Assembly (NCBI GenBank): GCA_016871335.1
Contig: VFZF01000005.1
Coordinates: forward strand, 116,547-180,546
Direction of reading: 5' to 3'
DNA length: 64,000 nucleotides
Origin: Acidimicrobiia bacterium
GTDB lineage: Bacteria; Acidobacteriota; Vicinamibacteria; Vicinamibacterales; SCN-69-37
Each line of letters begins with the position of its first letter. Position 1 is the first letter of the stretch. Shown piece after piece: positions 36,187 to 45,555 of this stretch. The position numbers were made by a program, and so were the translations under genes. Below the pieces are notes generated by a model. It did not search any database. It was not told where the DNA came from and saw only the letters and a program-made list of their open reading frames with translations.

Positions 36187-36309
36187 ACCCGCAGTATAAC
36201 CCGCAGCCACCGGTCCTCCGCCAGGTTTCGTCATCCCCAAATCGTCCCATCGTCTGGCCGGCGAGGACAAGCCGTTTGGTACATGAATCGTGAATCAACA
36301 ACCCCTTCA

Positions 36310-36332
36310 CGTCCGCAGGTTAAATGCGGACG
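36310..36332. repeat. Hairpin in the 315-bp gap upstream of the MetX-like gene
   Basis: CGTCCGCA (36310-36317), loop GGTTAAA, TGCGGACG (36325-36332). The gap 36187-36501 otherwise holds only a possible 25-codon reading frame (36370-36447); no promoter or other gene was recognised. Confidence 0.5.
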
Positions 36333-36369
36333 GTCGGCCGTCGTCATACCTCTTGGAACGGAACGCGGT

Positions 36370-36447
36370 ATGCGACTCAACCTTGTGCTCATCGTCATTG
36401 GCGTCGTGCTGGCCCTGAGCGGACTCAGTCTGCTGGCCGCCGCGTAA
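36370..36447 (+). CDS. Possible 25-aa membrane peptide
   Basis: ATG 36370 to TAA 36447 encodes a single hydrophobic segment flanked by Arg2 and Ala residues (LNLVLIVIGVVLALSGLSLL). It lies in the gap upstream of the MetX-like gene, which it precedes on the same strand by 54 bp. A GGAACGGAA purine stretch precedes it. It could be a leader peptide or noise. Confidence 0.35.
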   Translation: MRLNLVLIVIGVVLALSGLSLLAAA

Positions 36448-36501
36448 CCCGCGCCTGGCATCCGTGCAGACGGGACGCCAGCGTGTGACAATGGCGCCAC
36501 C

Positions 36502-37593
36502 ATGCGCACTTTCAGACATCTCCTTGTCGTAGCGGCGGCTGCGCTGTGCGTCGCGGCGCCACTGGCCCAGACGCCGGCGCAGCCGGCAGCCCCCCAGGTC
36601 ACCGAGGGCGACTTCGTTGTCCGGAACTACACGTTCCAGTCGGGAGAGGTGCTGCCCGAGGTGCGGCTGCACTATCGCACGCTGGGCACTCCGCGACGGG
36701 ACGCGGCTGGTCGCGTGACCAACGCTGTGTGGATTGGACACGGCACTGGCGGCACCGGCACGCAGTTTCTGTCGCGCAACTTCTCAGGCGAACTCTTCGG
36801 CCCCGGACAACCGCTCGACGCGACGCAGTTCTACATCATCCTGCCCGACCACATCGGCCATGGTGCATCGAGCAAACCCTCGAACGGCCTGCGCGCGACG
36901 TTCCCGAAGTACGGTTATCGCGACATGATCGATCTGCAGTACCGGCTGATCACCGAAGGCCTCAACGTCAACCATCTTCGCCTGGTCATGGGCACCTCGA
37001 TGGGCGGCATGCACTCGTGGATGTGGGGGCAGATGCATCCGACGTTCATGGACGCGCTGCTGCCGCTCGCGAGTCTGCCCACACAGATCGCCGGCCGCAA
37101 CCGCGTGTGGCGCCGCGTGTTGATTGATGCCATCCGCAACGACCCCGCGTGGAACAACGGCAACTACACCACGCAACCGCCGAGCCTGCGTGTCGCCGCG
37201 CAGATGTTGTGGCTCGCGAGCAGCAACCCGGTGCGCCGCCAGAACGAAGGGCCGACACTCGCCGATGCCGATCGAGTCATGGAGAACTACATCGCGAACT
37301 ACATCAAGACGGCGGACGCGAATGACGTGCTCTATTACTTCGAAGCGTCACGCGACTACGACCCGGGGCCTGGCCTCGAGAAGATCATCGCGCCGCTGGT
37401 GGCTATCAACTTCGCGGACGACATCATCAATCCGCCGGAGCTGGGCATCTTCGAACGCGAGACCGCGCGGGTGACACGGGGCCGCGCGGTCACGTATCCC
37501 GCCACCGACCGCACCGCCGGCCACGGCACACACACCATGGCGGCGGTCTGGAAAGACGAACTCGTGCGGCTGCTCAAAGAAACGGAAAAATAA
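36502..37593 (+). CDS. Exported MetX-like alpha/beta-hydrolase
   Basis: A 363-residue exported protein with a signal peptide (FRHLLVVAAAALCVAAPLAQ). The rest follows the homoserine O-acetyltransferase (MetX) fold: LPEVRLHYRTLGTPRRDAAG, a VWIGHGTGGTG oxyanion region, LVMGTSMGGMHSWMWG (nucleophile Ser), and a late GHGTHTMAA His. Cytosolic MetX makes O-acetyl-homoserine; a signal peptide points to a different, extracytoplasmic hydrolase. ATG 36502. Confidence 0.85.
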   Translation: MRTFRHLLVVAAAALCVAAPLAQTPAQPAAPQVTEGDFVVRNYTFQSGEVLPEVRLHYRTLGTPRRDAAGRVTNAVWIGHGTGGTGTQFLSRNFSGELFGPGQPLDATQFYIILPDHIGHGASSKPSNGLRATFPKYGYRDMIDLQYRLITEGLNVNHLRLVMGTSMGGMHSWMWGQMHPTFMDALLPLASLPTQIAGRNRVWRRVLIDAIRNDPAWNNGNYTTQPPSLRVAAQMLWLASSNPVRRQNEGPTLADADRVMENYIANYIKTADANDVLYYFEASRDYDPGPGLEKIIAPLVAINFADDIINPPELGIFERETARVTRGRAVTYPATDRTAGHGTHTMAAVWKDELVRLLKETEK

Positions 37594-37607
37594 CAGGGAA
37601 ATACCGT

Positions 37608-37739
37608 ATTGAGAGTCAAGCCGTTTGCGGGAGCTGCAGCCACCTGGTGCTGAAGCGCGAAGACTTCTGGATCGAACTCGACACCAGCCTGCCCTCACGG
37701 GAACTGTGGCGCTTTGTGAATATGCTGACGCCGCATTGA
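37608..37739 (+). pseudogene. Zinc-ribbon-like fragment without a start codon
   Basis: An open frame from 37608 to TGA 37737-37739 reads VCGSCSHLVLKREDFWIELD followed by TSLPSRELWRFVNMLTPH. The C-x2-C and flanking sequence look like a small protein's zinc ribbon, but no ATG, GTG or TTG begins it. It lies between the MetX-like gene and the GH51 remnant. No named family recognised; it may be a remnant. Confidence 0.3.
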
Positions 37740-37763
37740 CGCGTCGTTGATACACTCCGCCCC

Positions 37764-38471
37764 ATGCGAATGCAGAGCCGCGCGATTGCCGCAGGAATGT
37801 TACTGGCTGGGATGTGTGTGTCCGCGGGCAGCGCGACGTCCGGCAGCGCGCAGGAGCCGCGTCAACCGGTGGGCGCCATCGTGAATCCGTCGGCGGAGTT
37901 GCTGGGGTCCGACGGACGGCCCGCGCACTGGATCCTGGAGCCGCGCGCGCAGCCAGGCACAGCGCCGGGAGCGGAGGTGGCGTCGGGTCGAGCCTGGTTC
38001 GACGACCTGACGCTCGAACTGATCACAACACGCGAGTTGCGGCCTGACATCGTGATCCAGGCCGACACGACCCGTGAGCCGATGCCCGACTTGATCTACG
38101 GGCAGTTCATCGAGCATCTCGGAAAAAGCATCTATGGCGGGATCTGGGCGGAGATGCTCGAGGACCGCAAGTTCTATTCGGCCGTCGGCGAGACTCGACG
38201 CGATCGTGAGCACGTGCCGTCGCCGTGGCGGTCGGTGGGCGCCCCAGGCGTCGTCACGATGGTGACCCAAGGCGCGTTTGTGGGCGCACACACCCCGCAG
38301 GTGGACCTGGGCACGGGCGCTGAGCCGCGCGGGATTGCGCAGTCGGGGCTGGGGGTGGTTGCGGGAAAGGGCTACGCCGGCTACGTGTTTCTCGCAGGCG
38401 ATGCCCCGGCCGCCCCGATCGACGTGAGGATGATCTGGGGCGACGGGCCGAACGGCCGATCGTCCGTATGA
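37764..38471 (+). pseudogene. GH51 alpha-L-arabinofuranosidase remnant (N-terminal part)
   Basis: The first 235 codons. Signal peptide (AIAAGMLLAGMCVSAGSATS), then a GH51 N-terminal region: LIYGQFIEHLGKSIYGGIWA, AEMLEDRKFY and a VRMIWGDGPNGRSSV end that matches the family's sequence up to the cut. GH51 enzymes have over 500 residues and carry the catalytic glutamates later; all of that is missing. The TGA stop (38469-38471) is inside the IS30-like end sequence. Confidence 0.85.
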
Positions 38472-38495
38472 AGTGGGTCATTCCCTGACATAACG
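38454..38495. mobile_element. Solo IS30-like end at the GH51/glutamine-synthetase junction
   Basis: GGCCGAT-C-GTCCGTATGAAGTGG (38454-38476), nine bases, then TGACATAACG (38486-38495). The same parts in the same order and spacing are found at 63340-63381, at the end of the IS30-family transposase region. Here no transposase follows; a glutamine-synthetase fragment begins within about 20 bp. Confidence 0.75.
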
Positions 38496-38515
38496 GTTTC
38501 TATCAGACGCTGCCT

Positions 38516-38984
38516 CGCACTCAACCCGAGCGTGAACGCGTATCGGCGCCTCGATCCGCATTACGAAGCGCCGAACCAGATCAAGGCCTCGGCCGTCAAC
38601 CGCGGTGCGATGGTGCGCATCCCGATCGGCAACGAAAAATCCGCGCGCGTCGAAGTGCGCTCCATCGCGCCCGACGCCAACCCCTACCTCGCGCTGTATC
38701 TGCTGCTTCGCACCGGGCTCGAGGGCCCCATCGAGGAGGGAGATGCCGAGTCGCGTCGGTCGCGGACGAAGTTCCTGCCCGACAACATCTACGACGGCAG
38801 CCGGCTCTTCAAGGGCAGCAAGCTGATGCACGAACTGCTCGGCGACGAAGTGCATGGACGCTTCATCGACGTGAAGCAGGCACAGGCCGACCGCTGTCCG
38901 AAGGCCCTGGGTTCACGCATCAAGGCAGCCGAGGTCCAGTTCCACCACGAGGTAACCAACCAGTACCTCTGGTCGCAGTTCTAA
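38516..38984 (+). pseudogene. glnA: Glutamine synthetase remnant (C-terminal part)
   Basis: In frame from about 38516: RCLALNPSVNAYRRLDPHYE, then APNQIKASAVNRGAMVRIPI and ARVEVRSIAPDANPYLALYL, the C-terminal third of type I glutamine synthetase, to a normal end FHHEVTNQYLWSQF. The N-terminal two thirds, with most ATP- and metal-binding residues, are missing. It begins right after the IS30-like end. A GTG at 38532 could start translation. Confidence 0.9.
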
Positions 38985-38987
38985 CTC

Positions 38988-39032
38988 GGGTCCTACGGGT
39001 CCTACGGGTCCTGCACGTTCAGCGTGAACGTG
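38988..39032. repeat. CGGGTCCTA tandem repeat plus hairpin
   Basis: Three CGGGTCCTA/CGGGTCCTG units (38988-39012) followed by CACGTTCA-GCG-TGAACGTG (39014-39032). The stop of the giant TPR gene (39019-39021) is inside the hairpin. The same nonamer builds the collagen-like tract at 58867-58941. Confidence 0.75.
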
Positions 39033-42000
39033 TGGGACTCGTGGGGCTTGGGGGGCTGGCGAGGGCCTTCCGGGCGGCGGCAGCTCGCGTGCGACGGTCG
39101 GTCCATTCGGTCACGATGGCGGCGTCGCCGGACTCGCGGGCCAACAGCACCATCTGGCCGAGCAGGCCATCATCTGACGTATAACCCGCGAGTTCGCGAC
39201 CGAGGGTAAGGGCGGCGGCGATGCCTTCATCGGTCTTGGTGCGCGTGAGTACCGCCGACAACATCGACAGGTCAAGTCGCGCATCACGTGCCAGTTGCTG
39301 CACCACCGGCAGCGCCAGCGGCACCTTGTGGGCATCGCACAGTGCCACGACCAGCGATGTGGTGCGCACGGAGGCAGGCGCGGCCGCCAATGCCTGCGCC
39401 AACGTTGCCAATACACGCGTCCGATCCTCAACCCGCCCCAACTGCCCGAACCGCGTGGCCGTCAGCCCGAGCATCTGCAGCGCCGCGTCCCGATTCACCG
39501 TGCCGTCTGCCAGCCAGGTAGAGACAGCATCAGTCACGGCCGAGACCCACCCGGCGGCCTCAGGCCATCCCGTCGTCGATGCCGCGAACAACGGCTTGAA
39601 CTCTTCGATCCCCATACCGGTCATGCCAAAGGGTCCAAGCGCCTGGAGGTCGCCCGACAAGCCCAGGGCCACCTGGAACTGTCGCGCGGCGAACAGCTGC
39701 GTGGTCAGTGCGGAGTCAACAGCGGGACGCACCTCAAGCTCGCGACTCATCACGGGCTTCAACAGGGCCAGGGCGTCGGCCGTGCGGCCCGCATGTGCAC
39801 GAGCGAAGATGGCCTGCAGCAGTTCCGGCCGCGTCCACACCGACATCGGGGCGATGGCCAGCGCCTCTCGCTCAAGGGCAGGAATGCGCAGGCCGGCCTG
39901 GGCCATCTTCACGTAGAGCACGTTCACGAATCTGCTGTGCGCCGCACGCACGGGCATGCTGTCGGACGGGCGAGCCAATGTGAGCATGTCGGCAACCAGC
40001 TGCGCGAACCGGGGTCCGTCCAGCCACTTGAGGCCTTCCTCCCACAACCCGATGCCGGTGAACGTCATGACGCCGTTGTCACGCCCGTACGCATCGGCCT
40101 GCAGCGTGTTTGGCTGCAGCGTCGCTCCGGTGCCCGCCAGCAGACGCGTAGCCAACTCCCGATACCGCGCCAGCGCCGCGTCGCCTTGTCCGGCCACCGC
40201 CGCCAGCCGCGCCGTCAGCAGTTGCTCGAGTGCCGGGCTTGTCATCCTGCCGCGCCCTGCCTGATCGGCCAGGGTATACAGCGATACCGCGCGATCGCGC
40301 GGTTGCGTGGCCGCAACACCAATCCACACCACCGCATCCTTGACGGCCATGGTGCGAAGGGCGTCGGAGGTCGTGGCCTGACGCAACACGTCCTCACTTC
40401 TGCCGGCACTCGCCGTGGCCTCGACGAGCATGGTGAGGAACACCGAGGACCGGTCGACATCCACGGCCCGAATACCGGTGAGGTAGGTGTTCAGTTCTTC
40501 GACGCCGGCTCCCGTCCGTCCCACCACGTCGGTCAGTCGTGACGAACGGGCCGGCACTTCGGGGCCAACCGCCGCCAGCGATGTGACCAGGCGCGAAGAC
40601 GTCGTGGTGGGTGTCTGAGCAGGCGTCGCCCGCGTGAGGGCCACCGCACCACCGGCAGTCACAAGCGCCGTTGCCTGGCGGGTCGCGCCGTCGGCCGCCG
40701 CGGTGGCTGGTGCTGGTTCGGCGTCGATGGCGAGGAAGTCGCGCACGTAGAGGTACGGGTCTTCGAGATCCCGCGTCTGCGCAAACTCGTTCAGCGTCAT
40801 GAACGTGGGCGGCAACGCCTGCAGCAAGGTACCAAGGCCCGAGCCCACAGTCGGTACCGGCGTGCGGCCGGCCGCCCTGCGATAGTCGTCGAGCGCCTTC
40901 TTGAGCGTGGGGAATCGTTGGGTGGGCGGGCCGCTGATCGCTTCAATGTAGAAATTGCGGACCACTGGTGGCGCCATTAAGGTCAGCGGCGCCCCCCGCG
41001 TGGCCTCCAGCGCTTTTTCCGGCTGATTGAGCTTCTGCCAGAACCCGGCCAGCCGATATCGATACTCGCGCGACTCCGGCTTGAGTGCGACCAGTTGCTC
41101 AGCGACCAAGACCGCGCGACGTGTGTCTCCCCGCTGGTCATACTGCGTGGCGAGCAGGTCCCGCACGCCCTCGTGCGTTGGATGACGATCGGCAAGCGCC
41201 TGCAATTCCTCCAGGTAGGCGCCGGTGTTGGCGAGCGGGTCGCCAGCCTGCAGATACACGCGGAGGTCCAGCATCGCGTCGGTCAACCCGCCGGCCTCGC
41301 GAACACGCAGGCGGTCCATGACCATCGCGCGCCGATCGCGGAATGCCCACAGACTGAAGTTGCGTACAAAGGTCTGGAACGCGTACGGATTGAGCTGTCC
41401 GGGCTGAGTGGTGACACCTGCCGGGGGCGTGGGCACCCACATGCTCAGTGCGGTGTCGACGTACACGTCCACGGCATCGTCGAGTCGGCCGAGGTCCTTG
41501 AGCATGTGGGCCCGGAAGAAGCCAACCTTGAACACCGAGGGGTGACGCTCGGCCAGAAACCGCTCGACCGCCTCGACCACCGGGGCATTGGCGGGGTCGA
41601 GTCGATCGATGAACGCATAGTTCATGAAGTTGGGCAACAGGCTGGGCCCGCTGCCCCGCTTCATCAGGCCCTGAAACGCCCCGGTGACCACCTCGATGGT
41701 CCGCGCCCGCTGACGTTCATCCAGCGGCTGCCGCAGCATGATGCCGAGCCCCTTGAGGTAGGTGGCCCAATTGAGTTCGGCCGCGCGCCCGTATCGTTCG
41801 ATCACGTCGATGCGCCGATCGCCTGAGAGGCGCCCCAACACGTAGACCATGTTGAGGAGCGACCAGTCCGTCCGCCGCATCACCAGACGCATCAGGCGCG
41901 ACTCTTCGATCAGCGGCGCACCCAGTGCGGTTTCAAGTCGCGTGAGAATCGGCACGGCCGGCACTTCGTACTGGTACACAAGGTCGAGGATGATCTTCTC

Positions 42001-45000
42001 GGCGGCATCATCCGAGTCTGTGACGAGCGTCTGAATGTGCTGCGCCAGACTCGTGAAACGATTCTCATCGAGCCGGCCAAATGCGTGCGACGCCACCTCG
42101 GGCAGCCCCGGCGATCGATCCGGCAGTTCCACCGGCCCAGAGCGTACGGGCGGCTTGGTCGGAGCGGCATACCGGGCCCACTGCCGGTACTGCGTCAGCG
42201 CCGCATCCTGATCACCAGCGCCGAGTGCCACGCCGATCTCCCGAATGAAGTCCGCCTCGGTGCGCACGGTGGCGGCAGGGATCGAGGCCGGCGAGGTCAC
42301 AGCCGCGTCGACGCCCGCTGCAGGTGTGAGCGACCCGAGACCCCACGCGCGACGATCGGACTCCACGGCGAGCCGCCCCATCTCGTCCTGCAGCCAGGCC
42401 GTCAGCGCCCGATCCACATCGTCAACACCAGCACCGGCAGTGGCGGCGACTGCCACCGCGCGGAACGTGCGGGCCGCCACGTCCAGGCGTGGCAGCGCGG
42501 ACAACGGCCGCTGCGGCTGGATCTGCCGGGCTGCCTCGAGTTCCGCCAGGGCCACGGTCTTCCACTGGTCGACCAGGGCCTGTCGCGCGGCATCAGCAGC
42601 CGGCAAGGTGGACAACACCCCGGCCAGCGTCACGCCGTAGAGCCGTTTGTATTCGTGGGTGGTACCGGAGTCTGCCGCCCCGCTGCGTGTTGATGTCTGG
42701 CGCGGCTGACGCTCCACGATGGCGGTGAGCGCACGCTGATAGGACGCATGGGCGAGCGGCCGGGCGCCGGTGCGCTCCCGAATGCGCGCCAGGCGCCAGA
42801 GCACGTCGAGATTGCCGGCGTCACCAACCAGCGCCCGCTCGTACTCCCGCGCGGCTTCCGCATCAAAGCCGCCCCGCTCGAACAGCTGCGCCGCCGTCAC
42901 AACCAAATCGGCGCGCCCAGTCCGATCGACTGCCAGTTCAAACGCACGTCGAGCCGACGCCGCATCGTTCATCGCGATGAACGCGCGCCCGAGTTCCACG
43001 TACACATCGGGCGGCAGTTCCTCACCCAGGGCAACCAGGCGACGACCAAACGCAACGTTCAATTCGCGGTTGGGCTCGGCCGTCCGCTGGCTCGCTTCGA
43101 ATGTCGTGATATCCGCGGTCGCGGCCATGAGCTCGCGCAACACGTGGGAGCGTCGACTGTCGGCATGCGCCAGTGATGCCTCCAGTGCCGCGATGTAGCC
43201 CTTGGCGTCCTTGTTCTCCTCAAAGAGCTCCGCGAGCATCTCGTACAGGTAGATCTTGTCGTCGCGCTCGGTCAGCCGCTCCAACGCCCGGCGCTGCGCC
43301 CACTTCACGATCGCCGGGCTGGCGGTGCGCATGTTGGTGATGCCGTCAATGGCCACCAGGAACAACTCGTCACTCTCCGCGACTTCCGTCAGGTACTGCA
43401 GACTCGTAATCGCCTCGGCCTGTCGTCCGGCCTGGCGCAGCAGGTCAGCCAGCAGCAGGTGATCGTCGGACCGATCCGGGTGCAGCGCGAGTGCACGTCG
43501 ATACGACTCAATCGCCAGATCGCGTTGTCCGGCCATGTCGAGCACACCGGCCTCAAACTCCGCGCCGGCCGCATCACCACCCACCTTGCGCAGTTCGGCA
43601 AGCCACAGGCGCAGCTGCGCGGCGGGGTCTTCTTCCTTGCTCATCCCGGCCGCGCCTGCTTCGATGTGATTGATCAAGAGCGACTGGAGGTAGTCCGTCT
43701 TGTTGTCCGGATCGATCTCCATCAACCGCTCGGTCAGCCGCCGGAACTCGCCGTAGTTGGCCAGTGCGAGATAGATCTGCGCCTGCTCTCTGAGGCTGTC
43801 GATCGCGGATTTGCGCGTGGCGCCCGGTTGCGACGCTGCGGTCGTGACCACGTCGATGGCCGACACCGAGTCACCGACCTTCGTGTACAGGCTGACGAGC
43901 AGGCTCACCTCCCGTGGTTCTGCGCGTCCCGCCGCAAGCTTCTGCTCCAGCTCAACCGCCAACTCACCCAGGCTGCCGAGCTCGGCCGCCAGCAGCAACA
44001 GCCGTTCTTCCACCAGCTTGCGACGCGCCGCCAGGTTTTCACCCGACCACAGCCCCTTCCAGATCGCCAACGCATCATCGCGGCGCCCGGTCGAGTCAAA
44101 CATCCAGGCCAGGCGCATCTGCTCGTCGACGCCAAGTCCACCTCGCGCTTTGCCGAACGCCTCAAGCGTGCCGGCCGCCCGATCCAGGCGCTGCAGCCGC
44201 TCCCACGCATCGGCAAGCTCGACGCGCAACGGCGCGGTTGGTGCGAGCGCCCCATCCAACTTCACCAACACCTGCTCGGCTTCGTTCACCAGACCGCGCG
44301 CGCGATACAACTCAGCCTGCGTCAGTCGCACCTGCGCCTTGCTCTCGTCGCTGGCTCCGCCCGCCAGCGCCCGCTCTGTAGCCGCCATGGCGAGGTCGTG
44401 CAGGCCAAAGGCCGACAACGCGTCAGACCCGGCGAGCAACACACCCACGTCGGAGTTGCGCGCCAGAAACGCCTCCCATACCTGACGCGCCGAGGCCTGA
44501 TCCCCGAGTTCGAGGTAGTACTGACCCAGGCCCTCCGGCCATTCGACGCTGGCCGGTTCTGCCGCCATCAACCGGCCGTACTCGGCGAGCATGTCCGCTG
44601 TGCGTCCGGCGTCGCGGTACATGCGCAGCAGTTCACGGCGCAGGTCTGGACTCAGGTCACGACCATGAGCGCTGGAGAACAGCGCAATGGCGTCGGCAAA
44701 TCGGCCTGTCTGTCGGAGCAGGTCGACCCGCACCCGCTGCTCTTCAGGTGTCAGCGCCGGCTGTCCGGCCAGTCGATCCAGCAGCCGATCGAGCGATCGG
44801 TCCAGCAGGTGCGCTTCCACGAGCAGACTCAGCCCGTAGTTCCGGTCGCGCTCGACCGTAGCCGCGCGTACGGCGCTCCAGGCTTCGGCCTGCGCTCGCG
44901 GCGCCTCCTTCGCCTGAATGGCCCACTGCGCCACGCGCACGTGCTGGCGAAAACGCTCGGCACCCGCGCCATACACCTCATAGAGCGCAGCGGCCTCTTT

Positions 45001-45555
45001 GTCGAAATCGAGAATGGCCAGCGCAATCGAGACGCGGTTGCGGAATTCGCGCGGCCTCGTCTTCGCCAGCGCCGTGAGACTCTCGACGTTCTGGCCCACG
45101 GCATCGAGGAACGTCAGCCGCAGGCGAATCGACTCCCGCAACGTCGGGCTCGTCGTCCGCTCGATCGCACGGCTGTACCAGTCGCGCGCGTCGGCACCGC
45201 GGCCCGCCGCGTCAAGCAGGCGCGCCTTGTGGTACGTGAGTTCATCAGTCGGAGACACGGCGAGCCCGGCCTCCACCGCGGCCATGGCCTTGTCGGCGCG
45301 GCCATGCCGCCACTCCAGATGCGAACGCAGCAGACATGCACGGGCGCGCGCCGCCACCACGCGTGCGGCATCGCCACACTGCCGCTCCAGGTCGGCACTG
45401 ACCCTGTCGGGCGATCCATCCGCGAGAATCGCCTGGTTGTAGATGCGTTCGACGACGGGTGGATCGATGCGTACGGGCACCACCACACTCGACTGCGGCA
45501 GTCCGGCTGACGCCACCACGAGGACCGGTGCCAATACGCCTGTGACGAGAATCAT
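39019..45555 (-). CDS. Giant exported TPR protein (2178 aa)
   Basis: A very long protein with a signal peptide (MILVTGVLAPVLVVASAG). Almost the whole length is Ala/Leu/Arg-rich helical repeats of TPR type (for example DAAGRGADARDWYSRAIERT, QRDLAIESYRRALALHPDRS, LGRLDDAVDVYVDTALSMW). No catalytic motif was seen. It should form an extended periplasmic or cell-surface superhelix that binds other proteins. ATG 45555 (ATGA overlap with the VWA gene, ribosome site GGGGAG) is preferred to the longer in-frame start at 45594. It is the last gene of the MoxR operon. The final few codons lie in repeat sequence. Confidence 0.88.
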   Translation of the reverse strand: MILVTGVLAPVLVVASAGLPQSSVVVPVRIDPPVVERIYNQAILADGSPDRVSADLERQCGDAARVVAARARACLLRSHLEWRHGRADKAMAAVEAGLAVSPTDELTYHKARLLDAAGRGADARDWYSRAIERTTSPTLRESIRLRLTFLDAVGQNVESLTALAKTRPREFRNRVSIALAILDFDKEAAALYEVYGAGAERFRQHVRVAQWAIQAKEAPRAQAEAWSAVRAATVERDRNYGLSLLVEAHLLDRSLDRLLDRLAGQPALTPEEQRVRVDLLRQTGRFADAIALFSSAHGRDLSPDLRRELLRMYRDAGRTADMLAEYGRLMAAEPASVEWPEGLGQYYLELGDQASARQVWEAFLARNSDVGVLLAGSDALSAFGLHDLAMAATERALAGGASDESKAQVRLTQAELYRARGLVNEAEQVLVKLDGALAPTAPLRVELADAWERLQRLDRAAGTLEAFGKARGGLGVDEQMRLAWMFDSTGRRDDALAIWKGLWSGENLAARRKLVEERLLLLAAELGSLGELAVELEQKLAAGRAEPREVSLLVSLYTKVGDSVSAIDVVTTAASQPGATRKSAIDSLREQAQIYLALANYGEFRRLTERLMEIDPDNKTDYLQSLLINHIEAGAAGMSKEEDPAAQLRLWLAELRKVGGDAAGAEFEAGVLDMAGQRDLAIESYRRALALHPDRSDDHLLLADLLRQAGRQAEAITSLQYLTEVAESDELFLVAIDGITNMRTASPAIVKWAQRRALERLTERDDKIYLYEMLAELFEENKDAKGYIAALEASLAHADSRRSHVLRELMAATADITTFEASQRTAEPNRELNVAFGRRLVALGEELPPDVYVELGRAFIAMNDAASARRAFELAVDRTGRADLVVTAAQLFERGGFDAEAAREYERALVGDAGNLDVLWRLARIRERTGARPLAHASYQRALTAIVERQPRQTSTRSGAADSGTTHEYKRLYGVTLAGVLSTLPAADAARQALVDQWKTVALAELEAARQIQPQRPLSALPRLDVAARTFRAVAVAATAGAGVDDVDRALTAWLQDEMGRLAVESDRRAWGLGSLTPAAGVDAAVTSPASIPAATVRTEADFIREIGVALGAGDQDAALTQYRQWARYAAPTKPPVRSGPVELPDRSPGLPEVASHAFGRLDENRFTSLAQHIQTLVTDSDDAAEKIILDLVYQYEVPAVPILTRLETALGAPLIEESRLMRLVMRRTDWSLLNMVYVLGRLSGDRRIDVIERYGRAAELNWATYLKGLGIMLRQPLDERQRARTIEVVTGAFQGLMKRGSGPSLLPNFMNYAFIDRLDPANAPVVEAVERFLAERHPSVFKVGFFRAHMLKDLGRLDDAVDVYVDTALSMWVPTPPAGVTTQPGQLNPYAFQTFVRNFSLWAFRDRRAMVMDRLRVREAGGLTDAMLDLRVYLQAGDPLANTGAYLEELQALADRHPTHEGVRDLLATQYDQRGDTRRAVLVAEQLVALKPESREYRYRLAGFWQKLNQPEKALEATRGAPLTLMAPPVVRNFYIEAISGPPTQRFPTLKKALDDYRRAAGRTPVPTVGSGLGTLLQALPPTFMTLNEFAQTRDLEDPYLYVRDFLAIDAEPAPATAAADGATRQATALVTAGGAVALTRATPAQTPTTTSSRLVTSLAAVGPEVPARSSRLTDVVGRTGAGVEELNTYLTGIRAVDVDRSSVFLTMLVEATASAGRSEDVLRQATTSDALRTMAVKDAVVWIGVAATQPRDRAVSLYTLADQAGRGRMTSPALEQLLTARLAAVAGQGDAALARYRELATRLLAGTGATLQPNTLQADAYGRDNGVMTFTGIGLWEEGLKWLDGPRFAQLVADMLTLARPSDSMPVRAAHSRFVNVLYVKMAQAGLRIPALEREALAIAPMSVWTRPELLQAIFARAHAGRTADALALLKPVMSRELEVRPAVDSALTTQLFAARQFQVALGLSGDLQALGPFGMTGMGIEEFKPLFAASTTGWPEAAGWVSAVTDAVSTWLADGTVNRDAALQMLGLTATRFGQLGRVEDRTRVLATLAQALAAAPASVRTTSLVVALCDAHKVPLALPVVQQLARDARLDLSMLSAVLTRTKTDEGIAAALTLGRELAGYTSDDGLLGQMVLLARESGDAAIVTEWTDRRTRAAAARKALASPPSPTSPTRSR

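Noticed and set aside
38988..39012. Possible CRISPR or tRNA-like element
   Set aside because: It is a 9-mer tandem repeat (CGGGTCCTA) with no spacers.
43459..45510. Plus-strand frame of 683 codons
   Set aside because: Antisense of the giant TPR gene; no recognisable domain.
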